A stretch of DNA of 64,000 bases from Pseudomonas taiwanensis (GCF_013393345.1 NZ_QJRF01000031.1:62001-126000); one strand, 5' to 3'; counted from the first letter of the stretch, positions 16,992 through 25,782 are shown. Made by a program: numbers and translations. Notes: a model not told the origin generated them from the sequence alone.

Positions 16992-17237
16992 CATGCAGCG
17001 AATTGTTGGGCTTCGCTCCGCTCTGACCAACCTACAAGAGCTTCCTTGTAGGGGCGAATTCATTCGCCAAGGGCCGCGCAGCGACCCAGTAGGTTGGTCC
17101 GAGCCTGCGAGGCCCAACGTGGTCAGTCACAGGCGCCGCAACGTTGGGCTTCGCTGCGCTCTGCCCAACCTACAAGAGCCCGCTCGGTGCCGTAGGTTGT
17201 GGCTGAGCTGTGCGAAGCCCAACATTCCTCCAAGCGC
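16992..17237. repeat. Intergenic repeats (GTAGGTTGG family and GCGAATTCATTCGC)
   Basis: Non-coding. It holds one GCGAATTCATTCGC palindrome (17054-17067) and units of the family that pairs TTGGGCTTCGC...CCAACCTAC with GTAGGTTGG. One full unit, 17089-17173, resembles the 121-bp tandem units at 33246-33594. Confidence 0.7.
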
Positions 17238-17801
17238 TCAATTCGCCTGCAATTTTTTCAACGCTTCGCAGCTCGGTGCGTACTGCTTGTCGCACGCACT
17301 CTGGAACAACGCGCGCGCCTGGTTGGGGTCCTGCTTCAGGCCTTCGGCGCCTTGGGCATACATGCTGCCCAACACGTGCTGCGCCATGGCATTGCCGGCG
17401 GCGGAGGACTGGGCGAGGTACTTGTGCATGGCGCGCTGGTCGGCGAAGGCGGGATCGGCGCGGCCGGTGTAGAGGAAGGCGAGACTGAACGCCGACTGGG
17501 AATGCCCCTTGTCGGCAGCCTGCTTCCACCAGTACTCGGCTTGCTTGAGGTCCTTCTGCGGCTTGCCCACGAAGTACAGGCTGCCGAGTTGGTACTGCGC
17601 GTCGGGGTCGCCACGTCCGGCCTGTTGCTTGATCCGTTCGAACTCGCTGGCTTGCTGGTCCTGCGGCGTAGTCGCCGGGGCCTGGGGTTGGTCGGCTGGC
17701 GGCGTGGCGGGCTGTTGTTGCTGTTGTTGCTGCGTGCATGCACCCAGCAGGGCGAGTGCGGCGATGCAGGCAAGTCGCGGCAAGGCGCGTTGAATGGACA
17801 T
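17238..17801 (-). CDS. Sel1-repeat (TPR-like) lipoprotein
   Basis: Predicted lipoprotein of 187 residues. The signal peptide MSIQRALPRLACIAALALLGAC ends in the lipobox LGAC. A Gln/Pro/Ala-rich linker (a run of seven Q) and three to four Sel1-like repeats follow (GRGDPDAQYQLGSLYF, AADKGHSQSAFSLAFLY, SSAAGNAMAQHVLGSMYAQG). Sel1 proteins mediate protein contacts; family members in Gram-negatives often act in the periplasm. The residue after the lipid Cys is Thr rather than Asp, consistent with outer-membrane sorting. ATG 17801 is preferred over longer starts because it opens on the signal peptide. Confidence 0.82.
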   Translation of the reverse strand: MSIQRALPRLACIAALALLGACTQQQQQQQPATPPADQPQAPATTPQDQQASEFERIKQQAGRGDPDAQYQLGSLYFVGKPQKDLKQAEYWWKQAADKGHSQSAFSLAFLYTGRADPAFADQRAMHKYLAQSSAAGNAMAQHVLGSMYAQGAEGLKQDPNQARALFQSACDKQYAPSCEALKKLQAN

Positions 17802-17952
17802 GGGCGGAGTTCTCCCTGGCAGATCAGGAGGAGGGTAGTTGCATCCGCTGGCCCCGTCACCCGGCGTGTTGATGGTGCGCGGACGTCTTGCGCATGTTGG
17901 TGGATCGGTGAAGCCTGATCCACCCTGCGCAGCGGAGGTAGTCGGTGGGTAG

Positions 17953-17978
17953 GGTGGATGTCGCTTTTTACATCCACC
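17953..17978. repeat. GGTGGATGT hairpin repeat
   Basis: GGTGGATGT and ACATCCACC form a perfect 9-bp stem around CGCTTTTT, within the 255-bp gap 17802-18056. A related TGGATC...GATCCACC pair precedes it (about 17902-17921). Such hairpins are dispersed repeats in pseudomonads rather than terminators of a specific gene. The rest of the gap shows no gene. Confidence 0.55.
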
Positions 17979-18056
17979 ATCCCAGCCAGGCTTCGCCACT
18001 CGACTCATGTGAAAATCCCGGCTATCAAGGGCAGGATATTTGCTCGGAAGTCACGA

Positions 18057-18959
18057 ATGAAAACCACCCTGGACGAACTCCAAGCCTTCACCGCCGTAGT
18101 CGACACGGGCTCCATCACGGCTGCCGCCGAGCAGCTGGCGCAGACCGCCTCCGGCGTCAGCCGTGCACTCAGCCGCCTGGAAGACAAGCTCGACGTCACC
18201 CTGCTGCGACGTACCACCCGCCGACTGGAACTGACCGAGGAGGGCGAAGTGTTTCTGGGCCAGGCGCGACGCATCCTCGCGCAGGTGGAAGAAGCGGAGG
18301 AGCAGATGACCCTGCGTCGGCAGAAGCCGGCCGGCCGCCTGCGGGTCAATGCCGCTTCGCCCTTCATGCTGCATGTACTGGTGCCGCTGGTGGCGGGATT
18401 TCGTGAACGCTTTCCGGAAATCGGACTGGAACTGCACACCAGCGACCAGATCATCGACCTGATCGAGCACCGCACCGACATCGCCCTGCGCCTGGGTACC
18501 CTGCGAGATTCTTCCCTTCATGCCCGCCCTCTGGGCAGCAATCGCATGCGCATCCTGGCCAGCCCCGCCTACCTGGCGGCCCACGGCGCACCGAAGACAG
18601 TGGAAGAATTGCAGCAATGCTGCCTGCTGGGTTTCACCCATCCGGACAGCCTCAACTTCTGGCCACTGCGCCATGCCCAGGGAGAGAGCCTGCAGATCAC
18701 CCCGACTGTCAGGGCGTCCAGTGGCGAAACCCTGCGTCAACTGGCACTGGAGGGTATCGGCATCGTCTACCTGTCGGACTTCATGACCCATGCCGACCGC
18801 GCTTCCGGCCGGCTCGTGCAAGTACTCGTCGACGCGACGGTCGAGCACCGTCAGCCGATCAACGCCGTCTACTACCGCAACACCGCGCTGGCTTCGCGCA
18901 TCACCTGCTTTCTCGACTATGTGGCCGGGTGCCTGAAAGAACAGGTCTGGGCCCAGTAG
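18057..18959 (+). CDS. LysR-family transcriptional regulator
   Basis: Regulator of 300 residues. The N-terminal winged helix-turn-helix (LDELQAFTAVVDTGSITAAAEQLAQTASGVSRALSRLEDKLDVTLLRRTTRRLELTEEG, shown here by its key segments) is followed by a LysR substrate-binding domain from about residue 90. It belongs to the large group whose DNA-binding helix reads SGVSRALSRLE. It is not divergent from a clear target: the Sel1 gene is leftward and the polyamine oxidase lies 166 bp downstream on the same strand. The target is therefore unassigned. Confidence 0.85.
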   Translation: MKTTLDELQAFTAVVDTGSITAAAEQLAQTASGVSRALSRLEDKLDVTLLRRTTRRLELTEEGEVFLGQARRILAQVEEAEEQMTLRRQKPAGRLRVNAASPFMLHVLVPLVAGFRERFPEIGLELHTSDQIIDLIEHRTDIALRLGTLRDSSLHARPLGSNRMRILASPAYLAAHGAPKTVEELQQCCLLGFTHPDSLNFWPLRHAQGESLQITPTVRASSGETLRQLALEGIGIVYLSDFMTHADRASGRLVQVLVDATVEHRQPINAVYYRNTALASRITCFLDYVAGCLKEQVWAQ

Positions 18960-19066
18960 CGCTCGCCCGTCTGTCCGTAATTTCAATCACGAACCATCCA
19001 AATGACCTGTTCTCATGCGGATTTCAGGCATTCGTGTTGTTTATTTCAAACAAATGCCTTGGCTGA

Positions 19067-19116
19067 GTGAATATTTTTGTGTAAATTTTCATGAAATTTA
19101 TAAATCAAATATTCAC
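19067..19116 (+). promoter_or_regulatory. Nested symmetric operator before the polyamine oxidase gene
   Basis: GTGAATATTT (19067-19076) and AAATATTCAC (19107-19116) form a perfect 10-bp inverted repeat. The palindrome TTTCATGAAA (19087-19096) lies exactly at the same centre, 19091.5. The three blocks are spaced 20 bp centre to centre, and the last ends 9 bp before ATG 19126. The AT-rich stretch stands out in this GC-rich region. It is probably the binding array of a dimeric repressor; the PuuR-like gene two positions downstream is the obvious candidate. Confidence 0.6.
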
Positions 19117-19125
19117 GAGGCACCC

Positions 19126-20415
19126 ATGTTCAAGCAGTCCGCCCAGCATGTCGGCACCTACTACGCCCAGACCTACCCCGGCAGCATTCCATTGCGCCCG
19201 GTCCAGTCCGGTAGCGAGGAAACCGATGTCCTGATCATCGGTGCCGGCTTCAGCGGTTTGCATACCGCTCTGCGTCTGGCTGAGGCCGGCAAGCGCGTGA
19301 CCCTGCTGGAAGCCAGCCGTGTGGCCTGGGCCGCCTCCGGCCGCAATGGCGGGCAGGCATTGCTGGGCTGGTCCTGCGATATGCCGCCGCTGGAGAAGGC
19401 GCTGGGGCTGGAACGCACCCGCCGCCTGTGGGACAGCATGCGCTGGGCCGCCGATGAGATGCGCGAGCTGCCCGGCCGCCACGGCTTCGACGTGGACTAC
19501 CGCGTCGGCAGCCTCTGGACCGCCGTGATGGAACGTCGGGTGAAGTTCCTGGAAGAAGCCCAGGAAGACGCCATCCACAAATGGGGCTACGACCGGATGC
19601 GCCTGCTCCGCCGCGACGAACTGTCCGAGTGGATCGACAGTCCACGCTACCAGGCTGCGCTGTACGACCCGGAAGCCGCCCACCTCAACCCACTCAAACT
19701 GGCCCAGGGCCTGGCCGCCGCGATCGAAGCCCGGGGCGGACGCATCTACGAACAGAGCCAGGTGCTGGAATACCGCGAAACGACGTCCGGCTATGTCGCC
19801 CGTACCGCCCAGGGCGAAGTACGCGGCAGCATCCTGGTGATGGCCTGCAACGCCTACGTCGACCGCCTCGATCGCCAGCTTTCCAGTCGCCTGTTGCCCG
19901 TGGGCTCCTACCAGGTCGCTACCGCACCGCTGGACGCCGAACTCGCGCAATCGCTGCTGCCGAAGAACAGCTGCGTGATCGACAACCAGTTCGTGCCCGA
20001 TTATTTCCGCCTCACCCCGGACCATCGCCTGTTGTTCGGCGGCGGCTGCACCTACCTCGGCGGCCTACCCAAGGATGTGCCGGCGGCCACGCGTCCTTAC
20101 CTGGAACGCGTCTTCCCGCAGCTCAAGGGTGTGGAGATCGAGTTCGGCTGGGGCGGCCATATCGACGTCAGCATGAAACGCACCCCGGACATCGGTCGGC
20201 AAGGCTCGCGCTATTGGCTGCAGGGCTTCTCCGGTCACGGAATCCTGCCCACCCTGGCCGGCGCCAAGGCGGTGAGCGACGCGATTCTCGGTAATGACGA
20301 CCTGCTCGACCTCTACCAGGCCATCGGCAACCCGCGCTTCCCCGGCGGCTCCCTGCTGGCGGCGCCGCTGGAAGCGGCCGGCAAGGCCTATTACCGCTTG
20401 AGGGATGTGATTTAA
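19126..20415 (+). CDS. FAD-dependent gamma-glutamylputrescine oxidase-like enzyme
   Basis: Flavoprotein of 429 residues of the PuuB/PauB group in the D-amino acid oxidase superfamily, expected to oxidise gamma-glutamyl-polyamine to the aldehyde. The conserved start (SYYAQTYPGSIP-like, here VGTYYAQTYPGSIPLRP) precedes the dinucleotide fold TDVLIIGAGFSGLHTALRL. SGRNGGQALLGWSCD and the C-terminal LQGFSGHGILPTLAGAKAVSDAI are hallmarks of this group. It lies upstream of a cupin repressor and a glutamine synthetase-like ligase, as expected for gamma-glutamylated polyamine degradation. Exact polyamine preference cannot be read from the sequence. Confidence 0.82.
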   Translation: MFKQSAQHVGTYYAQTYPGSIPLRPVQSGSEETDVLIIGAGFSGLHTALRLAEAGKRVTLLEASRVAWAASGRNGGQALLGWSCDMPPLEKALGLERTRRLWDSMRWAADEMRELPGRHGFDVDYRVGSLWTAVMERRVKFLEEAQEDAIHKWGYDRMRLLRRDELSEWIDSPRYQAALYDPEAAHLNPLKLAQGLAAAIEARGGRIYEQSQVLEYRETTSGYVARTAQGEVRGSILVMACNAYVDRLDRQLSSRLLPVGSYQVATAPLDAELAQSLLPKNSCVIDNQFVPDYFRLTPDHRLLFGGGCTYLGGLPKDVPAATRPYLERVFPQLKGVEIEFGWGGHIDVSMKRTPDIGRQGSRYWLQGFSGHGILPTLAGAKAVSDAILGNDDLLDLYQAIGNPRFPGGSLLAAPLEAAGKAYYRLRDVI

Positions 20416-20452
20416 GGTCGCGCCTTTCGAGTCCGGTAGTCGGAGTTCCCAA

Positions 20453-21010
20453 ATGGACAAGCAAGACGAAATTGAAAGCCTCGCGATCCTGATTCGCGAC
20501 CTGCGCAAGCACAAGAACGTGACCCTCGGGGACCTCGCCACGCGTATCGATCGCTCGGTGGGCTTCCTCTCCCAGGTGGAGCGCGGGCTGTCGCGTCCGA
20601 CGGTGGCCGACCTGACCGCCATCAGCGAGGCGTTGGGCGTACCCACGACCTACTTCTACAACCTGAGCAAGCCTCGCGAGACGCCCTGGGTCACCCGCCC
20701 GGGCGAGCGTCGCACGCTCTACTACGCCGGCGGCATTACCGACGTGCTGGCCTCGCCGACCATGTCCGGCGGCTTCTCCATGCTGGAAAGCCACCTGGAG
20801 CCCGGCGCCACCAGTGGCGAGGGCCACCTGGATGACAGTTCCGAGCAGGGCGGCTTCGTCCTCGAAGGCGAATTGACGGTCTGGTACGGCGACGACACCA
20901 AGCCCGTGACCCTCCACGCCAACGACAGCTTCCAGCTGCCGCCCCATGCCCAGTTCCGCTACGCCAATCTTTCCGACAAACCGACGCGAGTATTGTGGGT
21001 CTTCACCTGA
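20453..21010 (+). CDS. XRE-cupin regulator (PuuR/PauR-like)
   Basis: Transcription factor of 185 residues, the same length as E. coli PuuR. The N-terminal helix-turn-helix (DLATRIDRSVGFLSQVERGLSRPTVADLTAISEALGV) is joined to a C-terminal cupin (GGFSMLESHLEPGATSGEGHLDDSSEQGGFVLEGELTVWYG). Regulators of this kind repress polyamine catabolic genes until the polyamine or its glutamylated form binds. It lies between oxidase and ligase in one rightward operon, 37 bp after the oxidase and 25 bp before the ligase. It probably acts on the nested operator before the oxidase. Confidence 0.83.
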   Translation: MDKQDEIESLAILIRDLRKHKNVTLGDLATRIDRSVGFLSQVERGLSRPTVADLTAISEALGVPTTYFYNLSKPRETPWVTRPGERRTLYYAGGITDVLASPTMSGGFSMLESHLEPGATSGEGHLDDSSEQGGFVLEGELTVWYGDDTKPVTLHANDSFQLPPHAQFRYANLSDKPTRVLWVFT

Positions 21011-21035
21011 AGCCCCAGCTCGCAGGACTGCAGTG

Positions 21036-22388
21036 ATGACAACAGCAAACCAGTACCCCGACCTGCTCAGCGAAGTACGTGCTTTCCGTGCCCAGTACCC
21101 GGAAATCCGCTACATCGACCTGATCTGCCTGGACATTCCCGGTCATTTCTACGGCAAGCGCTACCCCGTGGAAATGGTGGAAAAAGTCGCTGCAGGCAGC
21201 CCGCTCAAGGTGCCGCAGAACTGCGTGCTGCTGGGCACCCAGGGGGGGCTCTATCCGATTGGCGACTACTGCTTCGCAGACGGCGACCCGGACGCGCCGC
21301 GCCGCCTGGTGCCCGGCACGCTGAAGCCGGTGCGCTGGGAGAAGGAGCCGCTGGGGCAGATGCTCATCACGTCGGACGGTACTGAAGCCCCCATCGAGTT
21401 CGAACCGCGCGAGGTGCTGGCGCGGGTACTGCAGCGCCTGGAAAAGCGTGGCATCCGCCCGGTGGTGGCCTTCGAACTGGAGTTCTACCTGTTCGACCGC
21501 AAGCTCAAGGACGGCCTGCCGCAGTTCCCCCGCGACCCGCTCTGCGAGGACGAGGACGACCAGCCGAACATGCACATCGAGCGCCTGTCGCGCTTCTCCA
21601 GCGTGCTGCATGAGATGGTCGACGCCGCCAACGAGCAGGGCGTCGCCGCCAACGTCATCACCGCCGAACTCGGCCCGGGCCAGTTCGAGATCAACTTCGG
21701 CCATTGCGACGACGGCCTCAAGGCCGCCGACTGGGCCGCCCTGTTCTGCCGCAGCACCCGTGGCGTGGCGATGAAGCACGGCCACCGCGCCAGCTTCATG
21801 AGCAAGCCCTACCTGAACGCGCCGGGCAGCGGCATGCATGTCCACGTGAGCCTCTACGACCAGGACGGCAATAACCTGCTGGCCGCCAGCGACCAGCGCC
21901 CGCTGCGCCACGCCGTGGCCGGCTGTCTGGATCTGCTGCCGCACTGCATGCCGATCTTCGCCGCCAACCACAACGCCTTCCGCCGCTACGGCGCCATGGT
22001 CAACGCCGCCAGCCGTGCGAGCTGGGGCTTCGAGGACCGCGATGCGTGCATCCGCATCCCCGAATCCGATGGCCGAAACCTGCGCATCGAACACCGCCTG
22101 GCAGGCGCCGACGCCAACCCCTACCTGGTGCTGGCTGCGATCCTCAGCGGAATGGAACACGGCCTGGACGCCGCCCGCGAACCCATCGCCCCGCTCAACG
22201 AAGACCGCGAAAGCGGCATCGACTTCCCCAAGGACATGCTCACCGCCGTCGCCGCCATGCGCAGCCATCCCGTGGTGAACGAAGGCCTGGGCAGCGAGTT
22301 CGTGATGGTCTACTGCGAGAACAAGCGGCAGGAGTACCTGGACTTCATGAACGAAGTCAGTGCGCGGGAATATCGTTGGTACATGTAA
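21036..22388 (+). CDS. Glutamine synthetase-like gamma-glutamylpolyamine ligase
   Basis: ATP-dependent ligase of 450 residues in the glutamine synthetase fold, expected to join glutamate to putrescine or another polyamine (PuuA/PauA type). It has the catalytic-domain motifs VAFELEFYLFD, PGSGMHVHVSLYDQDGNNL, FAANHNAFRRYG and NLRIEHRLAGADANPYLVLAAI. It lacks the adenylylation-site segment of true GlnA, and the protein is preceded by a short N-terminal beta-grasp domain. ATG 21036 follows a weak GGACTGCAG stretch. Position after the oxidase and regulator supports the polyamine role rather than ammonia assimilation. Confidence 0.83.
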   Translation: MTTANQYPDLLSEVRAFRAQYPEIRYIDLICLDIPGHFYGKRYPVEMVEKVAAGSPLKVPQNCVLLGTQGGLYPIGDYCFADGDPDAPRRLVPGTLKPVRWEKEPLGQMLITSDGTEAPIEFEPREVLARVLQRLEKRGIRPVVAFELEFYLFDRKLKDGLPQFPRDPLCEDEDDQPNMHIERLSRFSSVLHEMVDAANEQGVAANVITAELGPGQFEINFGHCDDGLKAADWAALFCRSTRGVAMKHGHRASFMSKPYLNAPGSGMHVHVSLYDQDGNNLLAASDQRPLRHAVAGCLDLLPHCMPIFAANHNAFRRYGAMVNAASRASWGFEDRDACIRIPESDGRNLRIEHRLAGADANPYLVLAAILSGMEHGLDAAREPIAPLNEDRESGIDFPKDMLTAVAAMRSHPVVNEGLGSEFVMVYCENKRQEYLDFMNEVSAREYRWYM

Positions 22389-22638
22389 CCCCGGAGTCCC
22401 TGTAGGTTGGGCAGAGCGCAGCGAAGCCCAACATTCGAGGCATCATGCGAGCTTCGCATAGCTCAGCCCAACCTACGTTCTTGGCGAATGAATTCGCCCC
22501 TACAGGGATTGCACCCGGATCGACCCAGGCACAGACAGCCCCCTCTCCCTCTGGGAGAGGGTTGGGGTGAGGGTGTTCGCCGGCCTGCGCGGCGCAAGTC
22601 CATTTCGCGAATGAATTCGCCCCCACAAAAAATCGCCC
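22389..22638. repeat. Intergenic repeat cluster
   Basis: Non-coding, 250 bp. It contains a GTAGGTTGGGCAGAGCG...CCCAACCTAC unit (22402-22476), two GCGAATGAATTCGC palindromes (22484-22497 and 22607-22620) and the hairpin CCCTCTCCC-TCT-GGGAGAGGG (22541-22561) followed by TTGGGGTGAGGG. This is the intact form of the hairpin whose right arm is replaced at 12.6 and 25.9 kb. Confidence 0.75.
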
Positions 22639-23538
22639 CTACACATCCCCGAACGCAGCCAGCAAATCCTCCACGAACGCCAGCTGCGCCTCACTCGGTT
22701 GTCGTCCGCGATGGCTGCTGAGGTGGAAGTTGACGCGGTAGCCGGTTTGCTCCGGCAGCAAGGCCCGCAGCTGTCCGCTGGCCTCCCAGGGCGCGGCGAT
22801 GTGTTCCGGCAGGTAGCCGATATGCGCGCCTGACAGGATGAAGGCGAGGCTGCACTCGACCTGTTCGGTGCGGGCGCTACTCGGGCCGCTCTGGAAGGGC
22901 TCCATTGCCTCGCCGAAGCGATAGGGGTGCTGCACCAGGTCGCAGCGTGAAAGCTCATCGAGGCTGACCTGGTCGCGGTGAAATAGCGGGTGTCCGACGG
23001 CGCAGTAAAGTCGTTCCTGCTCGCCGAACAGGGGCTGATGGTCCAGCGCGGCCTGCGTCCTGGAGAAGTAGCCGATCGCGAGATGCAGCTGGTCTTGCAG
23101 CAGGCGCCGCTCCAGTTCGGCGGGCATGGCGCTGATCAGCTCGAAATGCACCGCCTGGTTGCGTTGACGGAAGCGCCCGATCGCTTTGCCGAGCCTTTGC
23201 AGCACCTGATTGTCCAGCGCTTCGGAAAGACCGATGCGCAGCTCCCCCAGAAGCAGCCCGGACATGCCCCGCGCTTCACCCTTGAAGGTCTCGATGGCCC
23301 CGAACAGCTTGCGGGTGGCGGCCAGTACCTGCTCCCCCTTGGGCGTCAGGCGGAACCCTGCCTTGCCGCGTTCGCAGAGGCGAAAGCCCAGGCGCGTTTC
23401 CAGCTTGGCCATCTGCGTGCTGATGGTGGACTGACCGATCCCCAGCTCGCCCTGGGCTGCACTGAAGCCGCCGCTTTCCACCACCGTGATGAAGATGCGC
23501 AGCAGTTGCAGGTCGAGGTCATGGAGCTGGCTGAGCAT
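22639..23538 (-). CDS. LysR-family transcriptional regulator
   Basis: Regulator of about 299 residues. The helix-turn-helix segment LDLQLLRIFITVVESGGFSAAQGELGIGQSTISTQMAKLE is followed by a LysR effector domain. I chose ATG 23538 (MLSQLHDLDLQLLRIF), which is the usual distance before the first helix; ATG 23553 would add five residues. It is divergent from the PotF-like gene, with 110 bp between starts, and so probably controls polyamine uptake or agmatinase. The gap contains TTCATATTTATTCA, which resembles one arm of the operator at 19.1 kb. Confidence 0.85.
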   Translation of the reverse strand: MLSQLHDLDLQLLRIFITVVESGGFSAAQGELGIGQSTISTQMAKLETRLGFRLCERGKAGFRLTPKGEQVLAATRKLFGAIETFKGEARGMSGLLLGELRIGLSEALDNQVLQRLGKAIGRFRQRNQAVHFELISAMPAELERRLLQDQLHLAIGYFSRTQAALDHQPLFGEQERLYCAVGHPLFHRDQVSLDELSRCDLVQHPYRFGEAMEPFQSGPSSARTEQVECSLAFILSGAHIGYLPEHIAAPWEASGQLRALLPEQTGYRVNFHLSSHRGRQPSEAQLAFVEDLLAAFGDV

Positions 23539-23648
23539 GGCGGCACCAAACATTGATAGTTGTAGATGCCAAAGTAGAACACTTCATATTTATTCAAAGC
23601 AAAGCTCGGCGCAGCATGGCCCCACCTGCAATCCCCCAGGAGTCCATC

Positions 23649-24731
23649 ATGCGTTGTCCCTTGTTGCTTGCCGCCCTGTTCGCCTGTGCCTTGCCGGTGC
23701 ATGCCGAAGACAAGGCGCTGAACCTCTACAGCTGGTCGGCCTACATCCCGGAAAAGGCCCTGCAAGGCTTCAAGGACGAAAGCGGCATCGAGGTCAAATA
23801 CGACATCTTCGACAGCGCCGAAGCCCTCGACGCCAAGCTGATGACCGGCGGTAGCGGCTATGACGTCGTCTTCCCCGCCAGCAGTGGCCTGGCCCGCGCC
23901 ATCCAGGCCAAGGCGGTGCAACCGCTGCAGCGCGAGCGCCTGAAGAACTTCGCCAACCTCGACCCGGAACTGCTGGCGAAGCTCGCCACCGTCGACCCCG
24001 ACAACCGTTTCGGCGTGCCCTACACCTGGGGCACCGTGGGCCTGGGCATCAACAAGGAAGCGGTGGAGAAGCGCATCCCCGACGCGCCGCTGAACAGCCT
24101 CGACCTGCTGTTCAAGCCCGAGTACGCCAGCCGGTTGAAGGATTGCGGCATTGCCGTGATCGACTCGCCGCAGGAAGTGATCAGCGTCGCCCTGCATTAC
24201 CTCGGCAAGGACCCCTACAGCACCGACAAGGCCGATCTGAAAGCGGTGCAGGAGTTGTTCGCGCAACTGCAGCCCAATGTGCGTTATGTCGGCGCCGGCA
24301 AGCACATCAACGACCTGGCCAAGGGCGAAATCTGCCTGGCCCTGACCTACAACGGCGATGCCGCCATCGCCGCCGACCAGGCCCGCCAGGCGAAGATGCC
24401 CTTCGAGGTGATCTACCGCATTCCCCGTGAGGGCACGCTGATCTGGTTCGACACCATGGTCATTCCCGCCGACGCGCCGCACCCCCAGGCGGCCCACGCC
24501 TTCATCGACTACATGCTGCGTCCCGAGGCCATCGCCGAACTGACCAACAGCCAGTTCTTCGCCAACGCCAACAAGGCCGCGACTCCGCTGCTGACACCAG
24601 ACGTAGCCGGTGATCCGGACATCTACCCGAGCAAGGATGTGCGCGACCGCCTGTTCGGCGAGCAGATCCAGTCGCTCAAGGACCAGCGCACCCGCACCCG
24701 TCTCTGGACCAGTTTCCGTACTCAGTACTGA
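23649..24731 (+). CDS. Periplasmic spermidine/putrescine-type binding protein (PotD/PotF-like)
   Basis: Periplasmic solute-binding protein of 360 residues. A signal peptide (MRCPLLLAALFACALPVHA) is followed by KALNLYSWSAYIPEKALQGFKDESGIEVKYD, the family signature. Other typical parts are GGSGYDVVFPASSGLARAIQA and FGVPYTWGTVGLGINK. No permease or ATPase genes lie next to it, so it may feed a transporter encoded elsewhere. It is followed after a 49-bp gap by agmatinase, which suggests agmatine or a related guanidino compound as the ligand; inferred only. Confidence 0.85.
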   Translation: MRCPLLLAALFACALPVHAEDKALNLYSWSAYIPEKALQGFKDESGIEVKYDIFDSAEALDAKLMTGGSGYDVVFPASSGLARAIQAKAVQPLQRERLKNFANLDPELLAKLATVDPDNRFGVPYTWGTVGLGINKEAVEKRIPDAPLNSLDLLFKPEYASRLKDCGIAVIDSPQEVISVALHYLGKDPYSTDKADLKAVQELFAQLQPNVRYVGAGKHINDLAKGEICLALTYNGDAAIAADQARQAKMPFEVIYRIPREGTLIWFDTMVIPADAPHPQAAHAFIDYMLRPEAIAELTNSQFFANANKAATPLLTPDVAGDPDIYPSKDVRDRLFGEQIQSLKDQRTRTRLWTSFRTQY

Positions 24732-24747
24732 TTGCCCTCTCCCCCAG

Positions 24748-24770
24748 CCCCTCTCCCAGAGGGAGAGGGG
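24748..24770. repeat. CCCCTCTCCC hairpin repeat
   Basis: A perfect 10-bp stem CCCCTCTCCC-AGA-GGGAGAGGGG lies between the binding-protein gene and speB. It ends 10 bp before the speB ATG and could affect translation or stabilise the upstream message. It belongs to a dispersed family with copies at 12367, 22541 and 25783. Confidence 0.75.
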
Positions 24771-24780
24771 ACCCCTACCG

Positions 24781-25755
24781 ATGGAGCCCGATATGGACCA
24801 CGCCTTCGACAACGACCAGGCCATTACCCGCGACAGCCTTTATGGCACCGCTGCCGAATCCACCTACGCCGGCATCACCAGCTTCATGCGCCGCCGCTAT
24901 AGCCGCGACCTGCGCGGTGTGGACCTGGTGGTGAGCGGAGTGCCTTTCGACACTGCCACCACCAATCGACCCGGTAGTCGCTTCGGACCGCGCGCCATTC
25001 GTGCCGCCTCGGTGCAGATGGCCTGGGCGCGGCATTTCCCCTGGGAGTTCGACCCCTTCGATCATCTGGCGGTGATCGACTACGGCGACTGCTCGTTCGA
25101 CCACGGCACGCCCCAGGACACGCCGGAAACCATCCAGGCCCATGCGGCGCGCATCCTCGAATCCGGCGCGGCCATGCTCACCCTGGGCGGCGACCACTTC
25201 ATCAGCTACCCACTGCTGAAGGCCCACGCGGCGAAGCACGGTCCGCTGTCGCTGATCCACTTCGACGCCCACAGCGACACCTGGCCAGACGAAGAGGTCA
25301 AGCGCATCGACCACGGCACCATGTTCTATCACGCCGCCCGCGAGGGCCTGGTGGACCCGGCGCGCTCGGTGCAGGTGGGCCTGCGCACCACCAACGACGA
25401 CGTGATGGGCTTCCAGGTATTGGACGCCCGTGAAGTACACCGCCACAGCCCCGAGCAGATCGCCGAACGCATCCGCGCGCGGGTGGGCGACAACCCCGTG
25501 TACCTGACCTTCGACATCGACTGCCTCGACCCCGCGTTCGCACCCGGCACCGGCACACCGGTATGCGGCGGGCTGTCCAGCCACCAGGCACTGGAAATAC
25601 TCCGCGGCCTGCGCGGCATCAACCTGGTGGGCATGGATGTGGTGGAAGTGGCGCCGCCCTACGACAACGCCGAAGTCACCGCCCTGGCTGGCGCCACCCT
25701 GGCGATGGAGATGGTTTGCCTGTATGCGGCGCGGCATAAGTTGGGGATGCGCTGA
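24781..25755 (+). CDS. speB: Agmatinase
   Basis: Binuclear manganese ureohydrolase of 324 residues that cleaves agmatine to putrescine and urea. All metal-binding motifs are intact: LGGDHFISYP, HFDAHSDTWPDE and TFDIDCLDPAFAPGTGTP, followed by VGMDVVEVAPPYDNAEVTALAGA. The pattern GVPFDTATTNRPGSRFGPRAIR is closer to E. coli SpeB than to guanidinobutyrase, though related guanidino substrates cannot be excluded. Start ATG 24781 or 24793. Its product would feed the oxidase/ligase pair encoded at 19.1-22.4 kb. Confidence 0.87.
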   Translation: MEPDMDHAFDNDQAITRDSLYGTAAESTYAGITSFMRRRYSRDLRGVDLVVSGVPFDTATTNRPGSRFGPRAIRAASVQMAWARHFPWEFDPFDHLAVIDYGDCSFDHGTPQDTPETIQAHAARILESGAAMLTLGGDHFISYPLLKAHAAKHGPLSLIHFDAHSDTWPDEEVKRIDHGTMFYHAAREGLVDPARSVQVGLRTTNDDVMGFQVLDAREVHRHSPEQIAERIRARVGDNPVYLTFDIDCLDPAFAPGTGTPVCGGLSSHQALEILRGLRGINLVGMDVVEVAPPYDNAEVTALAGATLAMEMVCLYAARHKLGMR

Positions 25756-25782
25756 GCCGCGACGAAGGTGGGCTTGTAGTCA

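Noticed and set aside
24733-24770. The CCCCTCTCCC hairpin as a terminator of the PotF-like gene
   Set aside because: It has no T run on either strand and recurs in unrelated gaps in several forms, so it is treated as a dispersed repeat.
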